The notes under the pieces were generated by a model. It saw nothing but the letters and a program-made list of their open reading frames with translations, made no database searches and was not told the origin of the DNA. A stretch of DNA of 64,000 nucleotides from positions 79,262-143,261 of the forward strand of contig JAKQEQ010000193.1 in the NCBI GenBank assembly GCA_029556545.1, read 5' to 3'. Source of the DNA: Candidatus Hydrogenedentota bacterium. Its GTDB lineage: Bacteria; Hydrogenedentota; Hydrogenedentia; Hydrogenedentales; JAGMZX01. Below are positions 9,201-18,511 of the stretch, piece by piece (the first letter of the stretch is position 1; each line of letters begins with the position of its first letter). The translations under genes were made by a program, and so were the position numbers.

Positions 9201-10529
9201 TCAAATCGCGACACTCTTAAACTGCGGCAGATGCGCCCGATTCTTCTTCAGCATCTCCCGCACCATCTTCCTGATCTCCGCCAGCGACAATACCGCCGCC
9301 GTCAGCGGGTCATAGGCGCAGGCGTGGAACACCAGCATCGGGTCCCCCGTCAGCGCCGCCTCGACCGCCATCTCCTCGACCGCGATGCTGACGTTGTTCA
9401 GCGCGGCGCACTGCGGCGGCAGCGGCCCCGCGTACATCGGGTTCAGCCCGCGCTTGTTCGCCAGCACGGGAACCTCGACGCACGCGCCCTCCGGCAGGTT
9501 CGGTACGAGCCCCGTATTCGGCACGTTGCCGTTGAATTCGAAGGTCTCGCCGCCAAGCCGCGCATTGATAATGTACGCCGCGTACTCGTGCCCGCGTTCG
9601 AGCGGCATCGGCGCGCCCTGATCGAACCACTCCCTCACTTCCTTCTTCCACGTCTTCTCGCGCCGCTGATATTCCTTGAGGATATAGGCGTACTCGCCGG
9701 GGTTCCAGCCCGTGCTGTGCGTGCAGTACTTCTCGATGAGGTCCGGACGCTTGCGGAACCACCAGTTGTATTCGCTGTTGTGTCCGCTCGATTCCGTCAC
9801 GTAGTACCCGAGGTGCAGGAACATCTCGTTCCGCACCTGCTCCTCGTTGTAAATCTTCTTGTTGCTCTCGATCGCTTTCCGAATCAGCGGAATCGCGTCC
9901 CAGCCGTCCCAACGATAGTCGATAAACCACGCCTGATGGTTGATCCCCGCGCATACGTAGGTGATGCGGTCCATCGGCGCGCCGATCCAGTGCGCCAGCA
10001 TCCCCGCCGTGCCCTGCACGCTGTGACACAATCCGGTTATCTGGAGCTTCGAGACCCGCTGCATCGCCCGGCACAACATCGCCATCGGGTTCGTGTAGTT
10101 CAGGAATATCGCGTCCGGACAATACCGCTCCATGTCCCGGCAGATGGCCACCATCGTCGGGATCGTGCGCAGCGCGCGAAACACGCCGCTCGGGCCGCGC
10201 GTGTCGCCCACGTTCGTGTCCACGCCGTACTTCTTCGGAATCTCGATATCGTGACGCCACACGCCCACGTCCCCGCACAGGATCGTGCAGCACGCCGCGT
10301 CCGCCCCTTTCAGCGCCGTCTTGCGGTCGAGCGTCGCCGTTACTTTCGCCGGATACTGCCCCCGCTCGATGATCGTCTTCACTGCGCGATACGCGAAATC
10401 GAGCCGCTCCGGGTCGATGTCCATCAACGCGATATGCGCGTCCGCAAGCAGCGGAAACGTCAACAAATCCCGCACCAGCCCGCGCGTGAACCCCAGGCTC
10501 CCCGCTCCGATGAACGCCACCTTGGCCAT
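9201..10529 (-). CDS. Family 4 glycosyl hydrolase (alpha-galactosidase/glucosidase, MelA-like)
   Basis: 442 residues. The N-terminal Rossmann loop GAGSLGF binds [11 protein letters not shown] follows the second strand; [15 protein letters not shown] (metal-binding Cys) and GINHQAWF (metal-binding His) match GH4 enzymes, which use NAD+ and Mn2+ in an oxidation-elimination mechanism. The protein is cytoplasmic. The sequence is closest in pattern to MelA-like alpha-galactosidases, but GH4 specificity is not predictable from motifs. It is the first gene of the run GH4, DUF6807, ChbG on the minus strand. Confidence 0.9.
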   Translation of the reverse strand: MAKVAFIGAGSLGFTRGLVRDLLTFPLLADAHIALMDIDPERLDFAYRAVKTIIERGQYPAKVTATLDRKTALKGADAACCTILCGDVGVWRHDIEIPKKYGVDTNVGDTRGPSGVFRALRTIPTMVAICRDMERYCPDAIFLNYTNPMAMLCRAMQRVSKLQITGLCHSVQGTAGMLAHWIGAPMDRITYVCAGINHQAWFIDYRWDGWDAIPLIRKAIESNKKIYNEEQVRNEMFLHLGYYVTESSGHNSEYNWWFRKRPDLIEKYCTHSTGWNPGEYAYILKEYQRREKTWKKEVREWFDQGAPMPLERGHEYAAYIINARLGGETFEFNGNVPNTGLVPNLPEGACVEVPVLANKRGLNPMYAGPLPPQCAALNNVSIAVEEMAVEAALTGDPMLVFHACAYDPLTAAVLSLAEIRKMVREMLKKNRAHLPQFKSVAI

Positions 10530-10921
10530 ACACCGCTCCTTCCTGTATTTCTTGCCCCCTTCGCGCCTCCGAAGCGCGCTGCATTATCCCCGAGGCCGTC
10601 GGCACAGTCAATCTACTGGCGTGGCAGCTACCGATGCGACATGATGGCCGACGCCAGCCCTTACCCCCTCATTTCGCAAGTAGAGAATATTGATATTGTA
10701 GCCTGTATTGTCAATTAAACACCCCTTGTTTCGCGAGCAAGTCGCGTCGCAAACAGTACGTATCGAGACACAACACGGCCAATTCCTGCAACAATTGCGC
10801 GTACTCAGAGGGGGGCGCCTCGTAATTGCCCGACATCCTCTCGGTGCATCACATCGCGGCAAATGAATAACTCCTACGCCGGTGCGTCCAATTAGGCACG
10901 GTAACCTTGGGAGTACACGCC
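10530..10921. other. Intergenic region between divergent genes
   Basis: No gene could be supported. An AT-rich stretch (about 10675-10730) could hold promoters for the divergent GH4 and secreted-protein genes. No clear operator or RNA was seen. Confidence 0.4.
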
Positions 10922-11659
10922 ATGAGTAAGTCTTACGTTCGGTTCGCGGTTGTTACAATCGTTTGTTTGAGCCTCGCCGTCATCACCGTGCCTGCCCAGG
11001 CGGACCCCAGAGGTGCGGCGGCCTTCCGCAGCATGTCCAGGGGCGCGGTCCCCGCGATTCGCGGCGCGTCCGGCTCGGGTCTGCTGCGCACCCCGACGCG
11101 CGCCGCCACCCCCTTCTCGCACTCCGGCGGTTCGAGGATGTTTAGCCCGGGCAGTTCGCGGGGCGGTCGCGGTTTATCATCCCAAGCCGGTAGCTCCGGT
11201 TTGCGTGGCCTGAGCAACCTTCTTGGCGGCGGCTACGGCAACAATCCGTTCGGATATCCCGGTGGCTACAACCCGTGGGAAGCGCAACGCCGGGCCTCGA
11301 AGGATTACGCGGACGCCTACCGGGACGCGGCGATAGCGAACGCGGTGGTGGGGCTGGTGGGCGTGCTGGTTAACGCGCACGTGCAGGAGCGCGCCATGCG
11401 CACCGCCGTTCCCGTGGCTGCGGCGCCCGTCCAGCCAGCGGGCTATTACGCGACCCAGCGCACCGTTGTCCGCGAAGGGTACTATGAAAACCGCCAGGTC
11501 TGGGTCCCGGAACATCCCGACCCGACGACCGGCGCAGTAATCCAAGGCCACCACGAACTGCACCGCGTATGGGTGCCGCCCGTCTATCAGGAGTCCCAGG
11601 TCTTTGTTTCCGCGCAGCCGCAGCCGGTTGCGTACACTGCCGGCGGCATCGGCTACTAG
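10922..11659 (+). CDS. Secreted Gly/Ser/Tyr-rich hypothetical protein
   Basis: 245 residues. A signal peptide (hydrophobic core to about residue 24, PAQA cleavage site) is followed by a low-complexity Gly/Ser/Arg region, a GGGYGNNPFGYPGGYNPW stretch, a short hydrophobic helix (NAVVGLVGVLVNAHV), and a C-terminal half with repeated R/Q-VWVP motifs and Gln/Tyr. I do not recognise the family. The WVPP-x-Y motif resembles periplasmic proteins of the YXWV type found in Gram-negative bacteria. ATG 10922 has GGGAG upstream. Likely periplasmic or outer-membrane associated. Confidence 0.7.
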   Translation: MSKSYVRFAVVTIVCLSLAVITVPAQADPRGAAAFRSMSRGAVPAIRGASGSGLLRTPTRAATPFSHSGGSRMFSPGSSRGGRGLSSQAGSSGLRGLSNLLGGGYGNNPFGYPGGYNPWEAQRRASKDYADAYRDAAIANAVVGLVGVLVNAHVQERAMRTAVPVAAAPVQPAGYYATQRTVVREGYYENRQVWVPEHPDPTTGAVIQGHHELHRVWVPPVYQESQVFVSAQPQPVAYTAGGIGY

Positions 11660-11716
11660 CGACCATCGTGACGACGGCAGCAAGTGTTGAGGCGCGCCGC
11701 GCGCGGAGCAAGGGTC

Positions 11717-11743
11717 CATGCCGTCCATATCGTCTATATCGTC
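11717..11743. repeat. Nonamer tandem repeat in leader of next gene
   Basis: Three units (catgccgtc, catatcgtc, tatatcgtc) lie 28 bases before the AAGGAG of the downstream gene. It is the same unit as at 4001-4027. Confidence 0.7.
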
Positions 11744-11786
11744 CCCTGAGACGCGCCGTCAACGTGGAACAAGGAGAACCCGGAAC

Positions 11787-12386
11787 ATGCCCGCCAGGAG
11801 CATCCTGCCGAAAACCGGCGAACCGAGGCTCTCGACGGAAGAACTTGAACAACTGCTCGAACCGTTCGCCCTGGACCGAACCCGTCACCCCCTCATCGTC
11901 GTCGGTATACGGGGCTACTACCGAGACTTGATGGGCGCGCCCGGGGTGAACGACCGCGGCATCTACGACGATGCCCTGTTCATTCACGCCCCCAGCGTGT
12001 TCGCCGCCTACAACGGCAATACGGACCCCTCGCAGCATCGACCCGGCCACGGCTCGGGCGCGGCTCGGGGCATGGCCTCCCTCAAGCCGGGCGCGTGGTT
12101 CGTGCATCGCTTCGACCTGCACCGCGGCAAATATCTCGCCCTCTGCCAGCGTTCCGGCCCCGTCACGGTTATTCGCGACGGCAACCCGCCCTACGAGGAC
12201 ACCGGCTACTTCGGCATCAACATCCATCGCGGTTCCTACACCAAGACCTCGAGCGAAGGCTGTCAGACCATCCACCCCGACCAGTGGCCCAGCTTCATCG
12301 CCCTCGCCGAAGACCATGCAAGGCGCTGCCACGGCCCCCGCTGGAAGAACACGACGATCCCATACGTCCTTCTGGAAAGACAATAG
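11787..12386 (+). CDS. Conserved hypothetical protein with YkuD-like SxGCQT motif
   Basis: 199 residues. ATG 11787 has AAGGAG at good distance; the longer frame starts inside the nonamer repeat and was rejected. The core reads GYY-x-D-x-MG-x-PGVNDRGIYDD early and GYFGINIHRG then SSEGCQTI in the second half. An invariant His and Cys in that order recall L,D-transpeptidase (YkuD) active sites and a family seen in phage lysis cassettes. There is no signal peptide, which argues against a simple cell-wall transpeptidase. Function not assigned. Confidence 0.65.
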   Translation: MPARSILPKTGEPRLSTEELEQLLEPFALDRTRHPLIVVGIRGYYRDLMGAPGVNDRGIYDDALFIHAPSVFAAYNGNTDPSQHRPGHGSGAARGMASLKPGAWFVHRFDLHRGKYLALCQRSGPVTVIRDGNPPYEDTGYFGINIHRGSYTKTSSEGCQTIHPDQWPSFIALAEDHARRCHGPRWKNTTIPYVLLERQ

Positions 12387-12509
12387 GCCGCAACCGCTTT
12401 CCGCGGCTACAACTCGCTAGGTGGACGATACAGCCTGCAAGGACGTACGGAACGTCCCCCTTGCGTTGGCCGCGGGGACAGCGGCACAAGCGCGCCCCAA
12501 CGCGGCGCG

Positions 12510-12746
12510 CTATTCATGACTGTCAGAGACCGCGTGCAACCGCTCGAGCAACCTCGCGCGCACGCCGAGGATAGTCAGTCCGACGACCTCCCGCCGCGGC
12601 TCGTCGTATCGCAGAATAACGCCTTCGCCGATGTCGATGCCCACCGCCGGAGCCGCTTCGCCAACCGTCAGGTACAGCACATCGGCTTCCTCGTCATATT
12701 CCCAGTCGATACGTTCGGGGTGCTCCAATATCCTCACCGTTTCCAT
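12510..12746 (-). CDS. DUF2283 family small protein
   Basis: 78 residues with the DUF2283 signature: DWEYDEEADVLYL, then a short beta-rich segment with GEGVILRYDE and VVGLTIL. These proteins often sit next to a small nuclease/RelE-like gene and are suspected antitoxins. Its ATG lies inside the last 13 bases of the upstream reading frame, implying translational coupling. Confidence 0.75.
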   Translation of the reverse strand: METVRILEHPERIDWEYDEEADVLYLTVGEAAPAVGIDIGEGVILRYDEPRREVVGLTILGVRARLLERLHAVSDSHE

Positions 12747-13045
12747 AACACCTCTCTTCTGCCCGACGGCCGGTTCGTAAAATAAGCCGTCATAATGAAT
12801 CCATCGTCAACGCTGACTTACCGGTACGCGACAACCAGATACTTGGACGTTAGCGGGGTTTCCGGATAGTGTCGTACCGCAAGTAGCTCGCCGAAATCGC
12901 CATTCTGAATATAATCCGGGGATTCCACCGTTTCCAGTACGCGTTCCCGTTGCGTGGCCATTTCCGGATGCCGATTCCGGATATGGTTCCACCGTTCCAT
13001 AGTGAGCCGGATTGGAGTTCTATTGCGCGAGAATACGACGAGCAT
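12734..13045 (-). pseudogene. Toxin-like protein (RelE/PBECR-type), interrupted by in-frame TAA
   Basis: The frame reads MLVVFSRNRTPIRLTMERWNHI and on through HPEM, SPDYI, GDFGELLAVRHYP and KYLVVAYR, then TAA at 12818-12820. It continues in the same frame with VSVDDGFIMTAYFTNRP up to a TGA at 12734-12736. The post-stop segment looks like the normal C-terminus of this family, so a single-codon change (probably GAA to TAA) has split a protein of about 103 residues. The pre-stop part alone is 75 residues. The restored frame overlaps the DUF2283 start by 13 bases, as in two-gene toxin-antitoxin modules. The toxin role is inferred. Confidence 0.6.
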
Positions 13046-13259
13046 GAGACCTCGGTGCTGACCAACACAGCAGTCCGCTCATGTGCTCGACGATAGACAG
13101 AGCAGCATTGTATCACAAACCGCGAACGGCCGGGCGGTTCACAGCCGCCGTCGCAGCTTGAACTCGGCGTCGCTTCTGTTGCAGCCTTCACCTCGAGGGA
13201 ATCATCACGGATTCCCTGGTGTGCGAACCGCGCTACGGCAAAGGAACCGACGTCCAAGC

Positions 13260-14153
13260 ATGCAAACAGTCCTAGGCGCATTTACGACATTGTTGTTCCT
13301 TCCCTACATGGGCTGGGGCATATACAATCTGCGCCGCCGCTTTCGCTTCCACGACGAGACACATCCCCTCATCGAGACCGCAACGCTGGTCCTGGTGTTC
13401 GCCTATCTGGCGGTGGAAATTCGCGTGCTTGAAACGTGGTTCGAGCGCGCGCCCGGGTACGTCATTTTCGCGGTGCTCGGCCTCGTCGTTTCCGCCGCCG
13501 CGCTCTACGGGCACATGGCCGTGTCGCTCCTGTCCTGGCTGATTGTCGACTTCATGATGCCCGGCCACCAGGGGAATCCCGAGCACCCGCGTATGGGTCC
13601 GGAGGAAGCGCTCGAACGCGAGAAGGATTACGCAGGCGCGCTCGACGGCTATCTCGTGCTGGCCCGCATCTATCCGCGCAATACCGAGATACCGATGCGA
13701 ATCGTGAGTAACCTCCTGCGCCTCGACCGCGCCCGCGAAGCGCCTTCCTGGCTCGAACGGGCGCTGGCGTGTTGCGCAGACGACGATGCCGCCGCGGGCA
13801 TCGTTACGCGACTGTGCGAGGTGTACGAGCACCACCTGGACGACCCCGGGCGAGCCCGCGCCGCGCTCGATGCGTTTCTCGAAGGGAATCCCCGCGTCAA
13901 AGACCGGGACGCCTTACGCGAGCGCCTGGACCGTATCGGCGCTCAGGGCGCCCGCGTCGAGCGCCGCGTGACGCTGATGCCGCTTGCGGAGGCCCCGCTC
14001 GAGGAACCGCCGCCCGAGAAGTCGGTCGAGAAACCGCGCGGGCGCGCCAGACTCGACATCGCCCCCTTGGCGCAATGCCCCCTTGCCCCGGAAGACGACC
14101 AGTCCCAAGATGCGCCCACGGCGGAGAAAGGCCGTCCGGACGTGCCCGACTAG
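13260..14153 (+). CDS. Membrane protein with TPR-like soluble domain
   Basis: 297 residues from ATG 13260 (AAAGGA upstream). Three to four hydrophobic helices occupy residues 1-105 (LGAFTTLLFLPYM, ATLVLVFAYLAV, VIFAVLGLVVSAA, VSLLSWLIVDFMM). A helical-repeat domain with alternating ALEREKDYAGAL and LERALACC segments follows, and the tail is rich in Pro/Glu/Arg. I do not recognise a named family. The helical repeats suggest a cytoplasmic protein-binding platform anchored in the inner membrane. Confidence 0.65.
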   Translation: MQTVLGAFTTLLFLPYMGWGIYNLRRRFRFHDETHPLIETATLVLVFAYLAVEIRVLETWFERAPGYVIFAVLGLVVSAAALYGHMAVSLLSWLIVDFMMPGHQGNPEHPRMGPEEALEREKDYAGALDGYLVLARIYPRNTEIPMRIVSNLLRLDRAREAPSWLERALACCADDDAAAGIVTRLCEVYEHHLDDPGRARAALDAFLEGNPRVKDRDALRERLDRIGAQGARVERRVTLMPLAEAPLEEPPPEKSVEKPRGRARLDIAPLAQCPLAPEDDQSQDAPTAEKGRPDVPD

Positions 14154-14179
14154 CCGTCATGGCCCCTGGAACCGGTTCG

Positions 14180-14605
14180 CTATTCCTCCTCGATCGTATC
14201 GCCAAATCGCGTCGGCAGGATGAGCCGCACGCCCCCGGCCTCGCGCGCGGCATCCATCGCCGTTATGATCGCTTGAAACGGAGCCGCCTCGTCCCCTTGC
14301 AGGATGATCGTCGCGTCCGGCTCCCGCGCGAGTAGTTCTCGCAGCATCGCGCGCAGTGACGCCGTGTCCACCGGCCGTCCTTCCCAGAAAATGGCCCCGG
14401 ACCCGTCGACGACAATCTCGTAGGGCGCGTGTTCCTGCTCGACGCCGGTCACCGCGCGCGGCAAGAGAATATCGAGCCCGATGTGCGACCGGAAAGTGGA
14501 CGACACGGTAAAGAAGATGATCAGAATAAACATGACGTCGATGAGCGGCGTAATGTTGATGCCCGGCCGCCGCCTTACCCGTCGCGACTGGAACGGTCCA
14601 TCCAC
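14180..14605 (-). CDS. exbD: ExbD/TolR biopolymer transport protein
   Basis: 141 residues. An N-terminal basic stretch is followed by INITPLIDVMFILIIFF, the single transmembrane helix with the conserved proton-path Asp, then the periplasmic domain with SLRAMLRELL and ILQGDEAAPF. AAGGAG precedes the ATG. ExbD works with ExbB/TolQ to couple the proton gradient to outer-membrane events, but no ExbB gene is nearby here, so the partner must be encoded elsewhere. Confidence 0.88.
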   Translation of the reverse strand: MDGPFQSRRVRRRPGINITPLIDVMFILIIFFTVSSTFRSHIGLDILLPRAVTGVEQEHAPYEIVVDGSGAIFWEGRPVDTASLRAMLRELLAREPDATIILQGDEAAPFQAIITAMDAAREAGGVRLILPTRFGDTIEEE

Positions 14606-14818
14606 GAGCGCATCTCCTTATCGGAAGACCTGTATGGCCCGGACTCCTAAATCCTTTATCCACAGCATATTAGGTCATTTACCGCTCCTTCGGCAACCTA
14701 TTCCGGGCAGCCGGCGCCATAACGCGAAATTTGCACAAATGCAGGGGTCTAAGGTACACTTGGAACGGGTTCCGATAGCGTGTTTCCTGGATTGTCAGAG
14801 TGTATCCGGGGGTGTAGC

Positions 14819-15739
14819 GTGAAGACATGGCGAGTTTGTGTAGCGGACGACGACGTTGACGCCGCGTCCGTCCTAGTTGAAGGTCTACTGGCCAACAACT
14901 ACGAGGCCCAAGCGGTGTACTCCGGCGAGGCCGCCCTCGAGGCGTGCCGGGCCGGCGAAGTGGACCTTATCCTCCTCGACGTGGCGATGCCCGACGTCGA
15001 CGGCTTCTCTGTTTGTAAGCAACTGAAAGAAGACCCGCGCACGCGCGACATCGCCGTGGTTTTCGTCACGGTGCACGGTTCCGAGGAAAACGTGCGGCGC
15101 GGCTTCGAACTGGGCGCGGCCGACTACGTGACTAAACCGTACAACCTGCCCTTCGTCATGCTCCGCATCGAGTCGGTCATGCGAACGCGACAAGTGAACG
15201 ACGTCTTGCGCAGCAACCCCGAACCGATATTCGATCCGGCCTACACGGATTATCTCACCGGCCTGCGCAACCGCCGGTATCTTCTCGAACGCCTTCAGGA
15301 GGAAGTCGAAAAGGCCCAGCGGTACAATCACCCAGTCTCGTGCGTGGTGGTCGAGGTTGACGAGTTGCACGCGGTCGAAGAAGACCAGGGTACGGCATCC
15401 ATCGACGACATCCTCGCCGAACTGGCCTTGGCCTTGCGCAACGCTTCCCGCAACTACGACGTCCTCGCCCGTTACGACGGCGCGATTTTTGCCGCCGTGT
15501 TGCCCCACTCGCCGCTGAGCGAAGCCTTGTGTTACGCGCGGAAGATTCTGCGCGAGATCGAAGCGGTGACCTTCAACGACCCCTGTTTCCCGACCCAGGC
15601 GGGCGTGAGCATCGGTGTCGTCACCTGCCGCAACAGCAAGGCCGCCGGCGCCGAACAAGTCCTCGGCGAGGCCATGAAAAATCTGCTGCGGGCGAAAAGC
15701 CGCCGGGAACCCATCGTAGCCGTCGACCTCAACGACTGA
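14819..15739 (+). CDS. Response regulator with degenerate GGDEF domain
   Basis: 306 residues from GTG 14819 (GGGGGTG upstream). The receiver domain (residues 1-120) has the acidic pair DDD, phosphoacceptor Asp in LILLDVAMPD, Thr in FVTVHG and Lys in TKPYN. A GGDEF-type domain follows, with YTDYLTGLRNRRYLLERL intact. The active-site loop that should read GGDEF is YDGAI, so diguanylate cyclase activity is probably lost and the domain may act as a c-di-GMP or protein-binding output. Divergent from exbD. Confidence 0.82.
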   Translation: MKTWRVCVADDDVDAASVLVEGLLANNYEAQAVYSGEAALEACRAGEVDLILLDVAMPDVDGFSVCKQLKEDPRTRDIAVVFVTVHGSEENVRRGFELGAADYVTKPYNLPFVMLRIESVMRTRQVNDVLRSNPEPIFDPAYTDYLTGLRNRRYLLERLQEEVEKAQRYNHPVSCVVVEVDELHAVEEDQGTASIDDILAELALALRNASRNYDVLARYDGAIFAAVLPHSPLSEALCYARKILREIEAVTFNDPCFPTQAGVSIGVVTCRNSKAAGAEQVLGEAMKNLLRAKSRREPIVAVDLND

Positions 15740-15752
15740 TCCCCGCCCCCTT

Positions 15753-15798
15753 CTCGTGCTCGTGCTCGTGCTCGTACTCGTACTCGTACTCGTACTCG
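15753..15798. repeat. CTCGTR hexamer tandem repeat
   Basis: Three ctcgtg and four ctcgta units plus a partial copy, filling most of the 75-base gap between two convergent genes. It is the same repeat family (CTCGTN) as at 9146-9187. Confidence 0.85.
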
Positions 15799-15814
15799 CC
15801 GCCTACGTACAATA

Positions 15815-17038
15815 CTATACTCCTGCGGCCCCCCCAACCTCCGCCACGCACCCTTCCCGAGCGCGCAAGAGACGCTCGATGTGATCGCTGCGCTGTTCGA
15901 GCCGGCGACGCCAGGAGTTCTGTTCCGCCACCGTCCGCCGCGCCGCTTGACGTTCCGGATTGTCCTCGGCAAGCGCCCGGTCCGTCATCGTCACGAACTC
16001 GTCATGCGCCTCCGCGAAATAGACGACCTCCTCAAGATGCAGGCACTCGGGTAGACGCGGGCATACCACGGGCTTGCTCCCCGCGAGATACTCCTGAATC
16101 TTCATGGGGTAAATGCCCTTTGTGGCCTCGTTGATGGCATAAGGCACCAGGGCTGCGTCCATGCCCTTCAGGTAGGCGGGCATATCCTCGAGGGGGCGAT
16201 TGCCCATGAGATGCACGTTCGGGAAGCGCTCGAGCGGCGTGAAATCCACGACGCCGCGAACCGGTCCCAGCAGCGCGATCGACCATTGCGGCCGGAGCGC
16301 CGCCATCCGCGCGATCAGCCCCACGTCGAATCGATACCGATCAATCACGCAAATGGCCCCGATGATCGGGTGCGGCAGACGCGCAATGTCCCGCGGGGCG
16401 GCAAGGGCCGGATCGTTGGCCTTCGAGTAATGGGCCACGTCCCCCGCGGGCAGGACCACGTGGGTCTCCGGGCAAAGCCCTTCGCGCCGCGCGCGCATGT
16501 GCTGCGAGAACACGAAGACGATGTCGGCGGAAGCCGCAAGGCGGCGGTCCATCCAGTCCACGAGCCTGCGGCCCGCGCGGTCCTCGAGATAATTGGCCCA
16601 CTCGTCGCAAATGTCATGGACGCTGAGCGCGCGCGGAATGAATGGGGCCGCGCCGCCGTGAATGGGGGAGAAGTTCCAGAGAATCGGGTCCTTGAAACCC
16701 AGGCGGTGCGCCTGTTCCCGAACCATGCGCGCCAGAAAGTAGCCGTTGACGCGAAGCGTGCGCCGGGCCACCGGAAAAGGTACCTGCCCGATGGGCAGGA
16801 AACGATGCGGCGGATGGAAGACAAATAAGTTCGGGGCCCCCTCTTGGAGCGGCTTCCCGCTCCACGCGCCCGCCCCTTGCGAGTCCACCCCTTTCAAAAA
16901 ACGGAGAAACGACCGCGGCATGTCGACATAGAGGACGCGATTCGTCTGGGCAAGCAGTTTAGACAAATGCTGCGGCGTACTCTTGACCGCGTGCCAGTCG
17001 GCGTAAGTGAAAACGATGATGTCGCGACCTTGAAGCAT
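15815..17038 (-). CDS. Glycosyltransferase family 1-like protein
   Basis: About 407 residues if started at ATG 17038 (MLQGRDIIVF); longer starts lack a ribosome-binding site, though this one is weak too. A GT-B layout is visible: N-terminal YADWHAVKSTPQHL, then a central HDICDEWANY stretch, and a C-terminal half with IGAICVIDRYRFD, GNRPLEDMPAYLKGMDAALVPY and KIQEYLAGSKPVV. The ECLHLEEVVYFAE segment fits the nucleotide-sugar site of family 1/4-like enzymes (TuaH-like teichuronic/exopolysaccharide transferases). Cytoplasmic or membrane-peripheral. The product polysaccharide cannot be told. Confidence 0.75.
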   Translation of the reverse strand: MLQGRDIIVFTYADWHAVKSTPQHLSKLLAQTNRVLYVDMPRSFLRFLKGVDSQGAGAWSGKPLQEGAPNLFVFHPPHRFLPIGQVPFPVARRTLRVNGYFLARMVREQAHRLGFKDPILWNFSPIHGGAAPFIPRALSVHDICDEWANYLEDRAGRRLVDWMDRRLAASADIVFVFSQHMRARREGLCPETHVVLPAGDVAHYSKANDPALAAPRDIARLPHPIIGAICVIDRYRFDVGLIARMAALRPQWSIALLGPVRGVVDFTPLERFPNVHLMGNRPLEDMPAYLKGMDAALVPYAINEATKGIYPMKIQEYLAGSKPVVCPRLPECLHLEEVVYFAEAHDEFVTMTDRALAEDNPERQAARRTVAEQNSWRRRLEQRSDHIERLLRAREGCVAEVGGAAGV

Positions 17039-17175
17039 CCCAGAACACTGCTGTTGCACCGATCCCGGCCACGGCGCGTCCCGCAGTTCACATGGGCCGG
17101 GCACGGAGGGCGCGGATTCCCGAATGCGGCGGATTCTACATTAATGCCGTTGCGAGAACACAATCGCCCGCTTCC

Positions 17176-18462
17176 TCACACGTCGAGGCGCGCCAAAGCG
17201 CGTCTGCCGATGTCCGTACGGTAGTGCGCGTCATCGAACGTTATCTTCCGCACGGCGCCATATGCCTTGTCGATGGCGGATCGGATGTCCGGATCGCACG
17301 CCGTCACGTTGAGTACCCGCCCGCCGCTCGTCAGGAGGCGGTCGCCCTCCTGCCGCGTCCCCGCGTGAAACACGATGACGTCCGAGTCCGCCTCCGCGGC
17401 GTCGATACCGGCGATCTCCTTGCCCTTTTCGTAAGGGCCGGGATACCCCCCGCTCGCCATGACGACCGTGACGCAGGCGTTGTCCTCGTAATCGATCTCA
17501 TGCCCTTCCAGCGCGCCGTTACAGCACGCCAGCAGCAGCGGCACGATGTCGCCGCGCATGCGCGGCAGCACCACCTGCGTCTCCGGATCGCCGAAGCGCA
17601 CATTGAACTCGATCACCTTCGGTCCCTGTTCGGTAATCATCAGCCCCGCGTACAGGATGCCCGTGTACGGGGTGTCCTCTCGCGCCATGCCCGCGACCAC
17701 GGGCCGCAGGATGCGCTCCTCGATCTCGCGCATTACCGCCGCCGTGACAACTGGCGCGGGCGAATATGCGCCCATGCCCCCCGTATTCGGCCCTTGGTCG
17801 CCGTCGTTCACCCGCTTGTGATCCTGACTCGACGCCATCGGCATGGTGGTCCTGCCATCGCAGAACGCCAGAATCGACGCCTCCTCGCCGACGAGACACT
17901 CCTCGATGACGATCTTCGCGCCTGCATCACCGAAGACGCGGTCCACCATCATAGCGCGAATGGCCGTAAGCGCCGCATCGACGTCCGCGCAGACGGAAAC
18001 GCCCTTGCCCGCCGCGAGGCCGTCCGCCTTCACCACGATGGGCGCGCCTTTCTCCTGCACGAAGGCCATCGCCGCCTCGGGTTCGACAAACTCGGCGTAG
18101 GCCGCCGTCGGAATATCGTGACGCGCCATAAACGCCTTGGCGAAAGCCTTGCTCCCTTCAAGCCGTGCCGCCGCCGCCGAGGGGCCGAAGACCGTGCGCC
18201 CGCGCTCGCTCAAGTAATCGACCACGCCCGCCGCAAGCGGCGCTTCGGGGCCGACCACGGTGAGGCCGACGTCCCGCGCGGCGATGAATTCCGCCTGGAT
18301 CTCGAAGTCGTCCACGCTCAAAGCGATCGATTCCCCCTTTTCGAGGCGGTCGATGCCGGGGTTGCCCGGGGCGCAGAACACCTTCTCGATGAGCGGACTT
18401 TGAGCGATCTTCCACGCCAGCGCGTGCTCCCGGCCGCCGCCGCCGATAACCAGAGCGTTCAT
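17176..18462 (-). CDS. purD: Phosphoribosylamine-glycine ligase (GAR synthetase)
   Basis: 428 residues, full length. N-terminal GGGGREHALAWKIAQS, GNPGI, VGPEAPLAAG; the ATP-grasp core with VVKADGLAAGKGVSV, SSQDHKRVNDGDQGPNTGGMGAYSP, EFNVRFGDPETQ. It ligates phosphoribosylamine and glycine with ATP in the second step of purine synthesis. AAAGGA precedes the ATG. It lies 49 bases downstream of the PurH-type gene on the same strand, so the two are likely co-transcribed. Confidence 0.97.
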   Translation of the reverse strand: MNALVIGGGGREHALAWKIAQSPLIEKVFCAPGNPGIDRLEKGESIALSVDDFEIQAEFIAARDVGLTVVGPEAPLAAGVVDYLSERGRTVFGPSAAAARLEGSKAFAKAFMARHDIPTAAYAEFVEPEAAMAFVQEKGAPIVVKADGLAAGKGVSVCADVDAALTAIRAMMVDRVFGDAGAKIVIEECLVGEEASILAFCDGRTTMPMASSQDHKRVNDGDQGPNTGGMGAYSPAPVVTAAVMREIEERILRPVVAGMAREDTPYTGILYAGLMITEQGPKVIEFNVRFGDPETQVVLPRMRGDIVPLLLACCNGALEGHEIDYEDNACVTVVMASGGYPGPYEKGKEIAGIDAAEADSDVIVFHAGTRQEGDRLLTSGGRVLNVTACDPDIRSAIDKAYGAVRKITFDDAHYRTDIGRRALARLDV

Positions 18463-18511
18463 GAGCGTATCCTTTCGCGAAGACCGTATCCCTTACCGGC
18501 GTCGCGCGACC

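Noticed and set aside
9132-9204. N-terminal Thr-Arg repeat extension of the DUF6807 protein
   Set aside because: It is encoded by the hexamer array; ATG 9129 has a proper GGAGG, so the extension is not translated in my reading.
10608-10862. Minus-strand 84-residue frame in the intergenic region
   Set aside because: Cys/Arg-rich composition, no SD, no similarity recognised.
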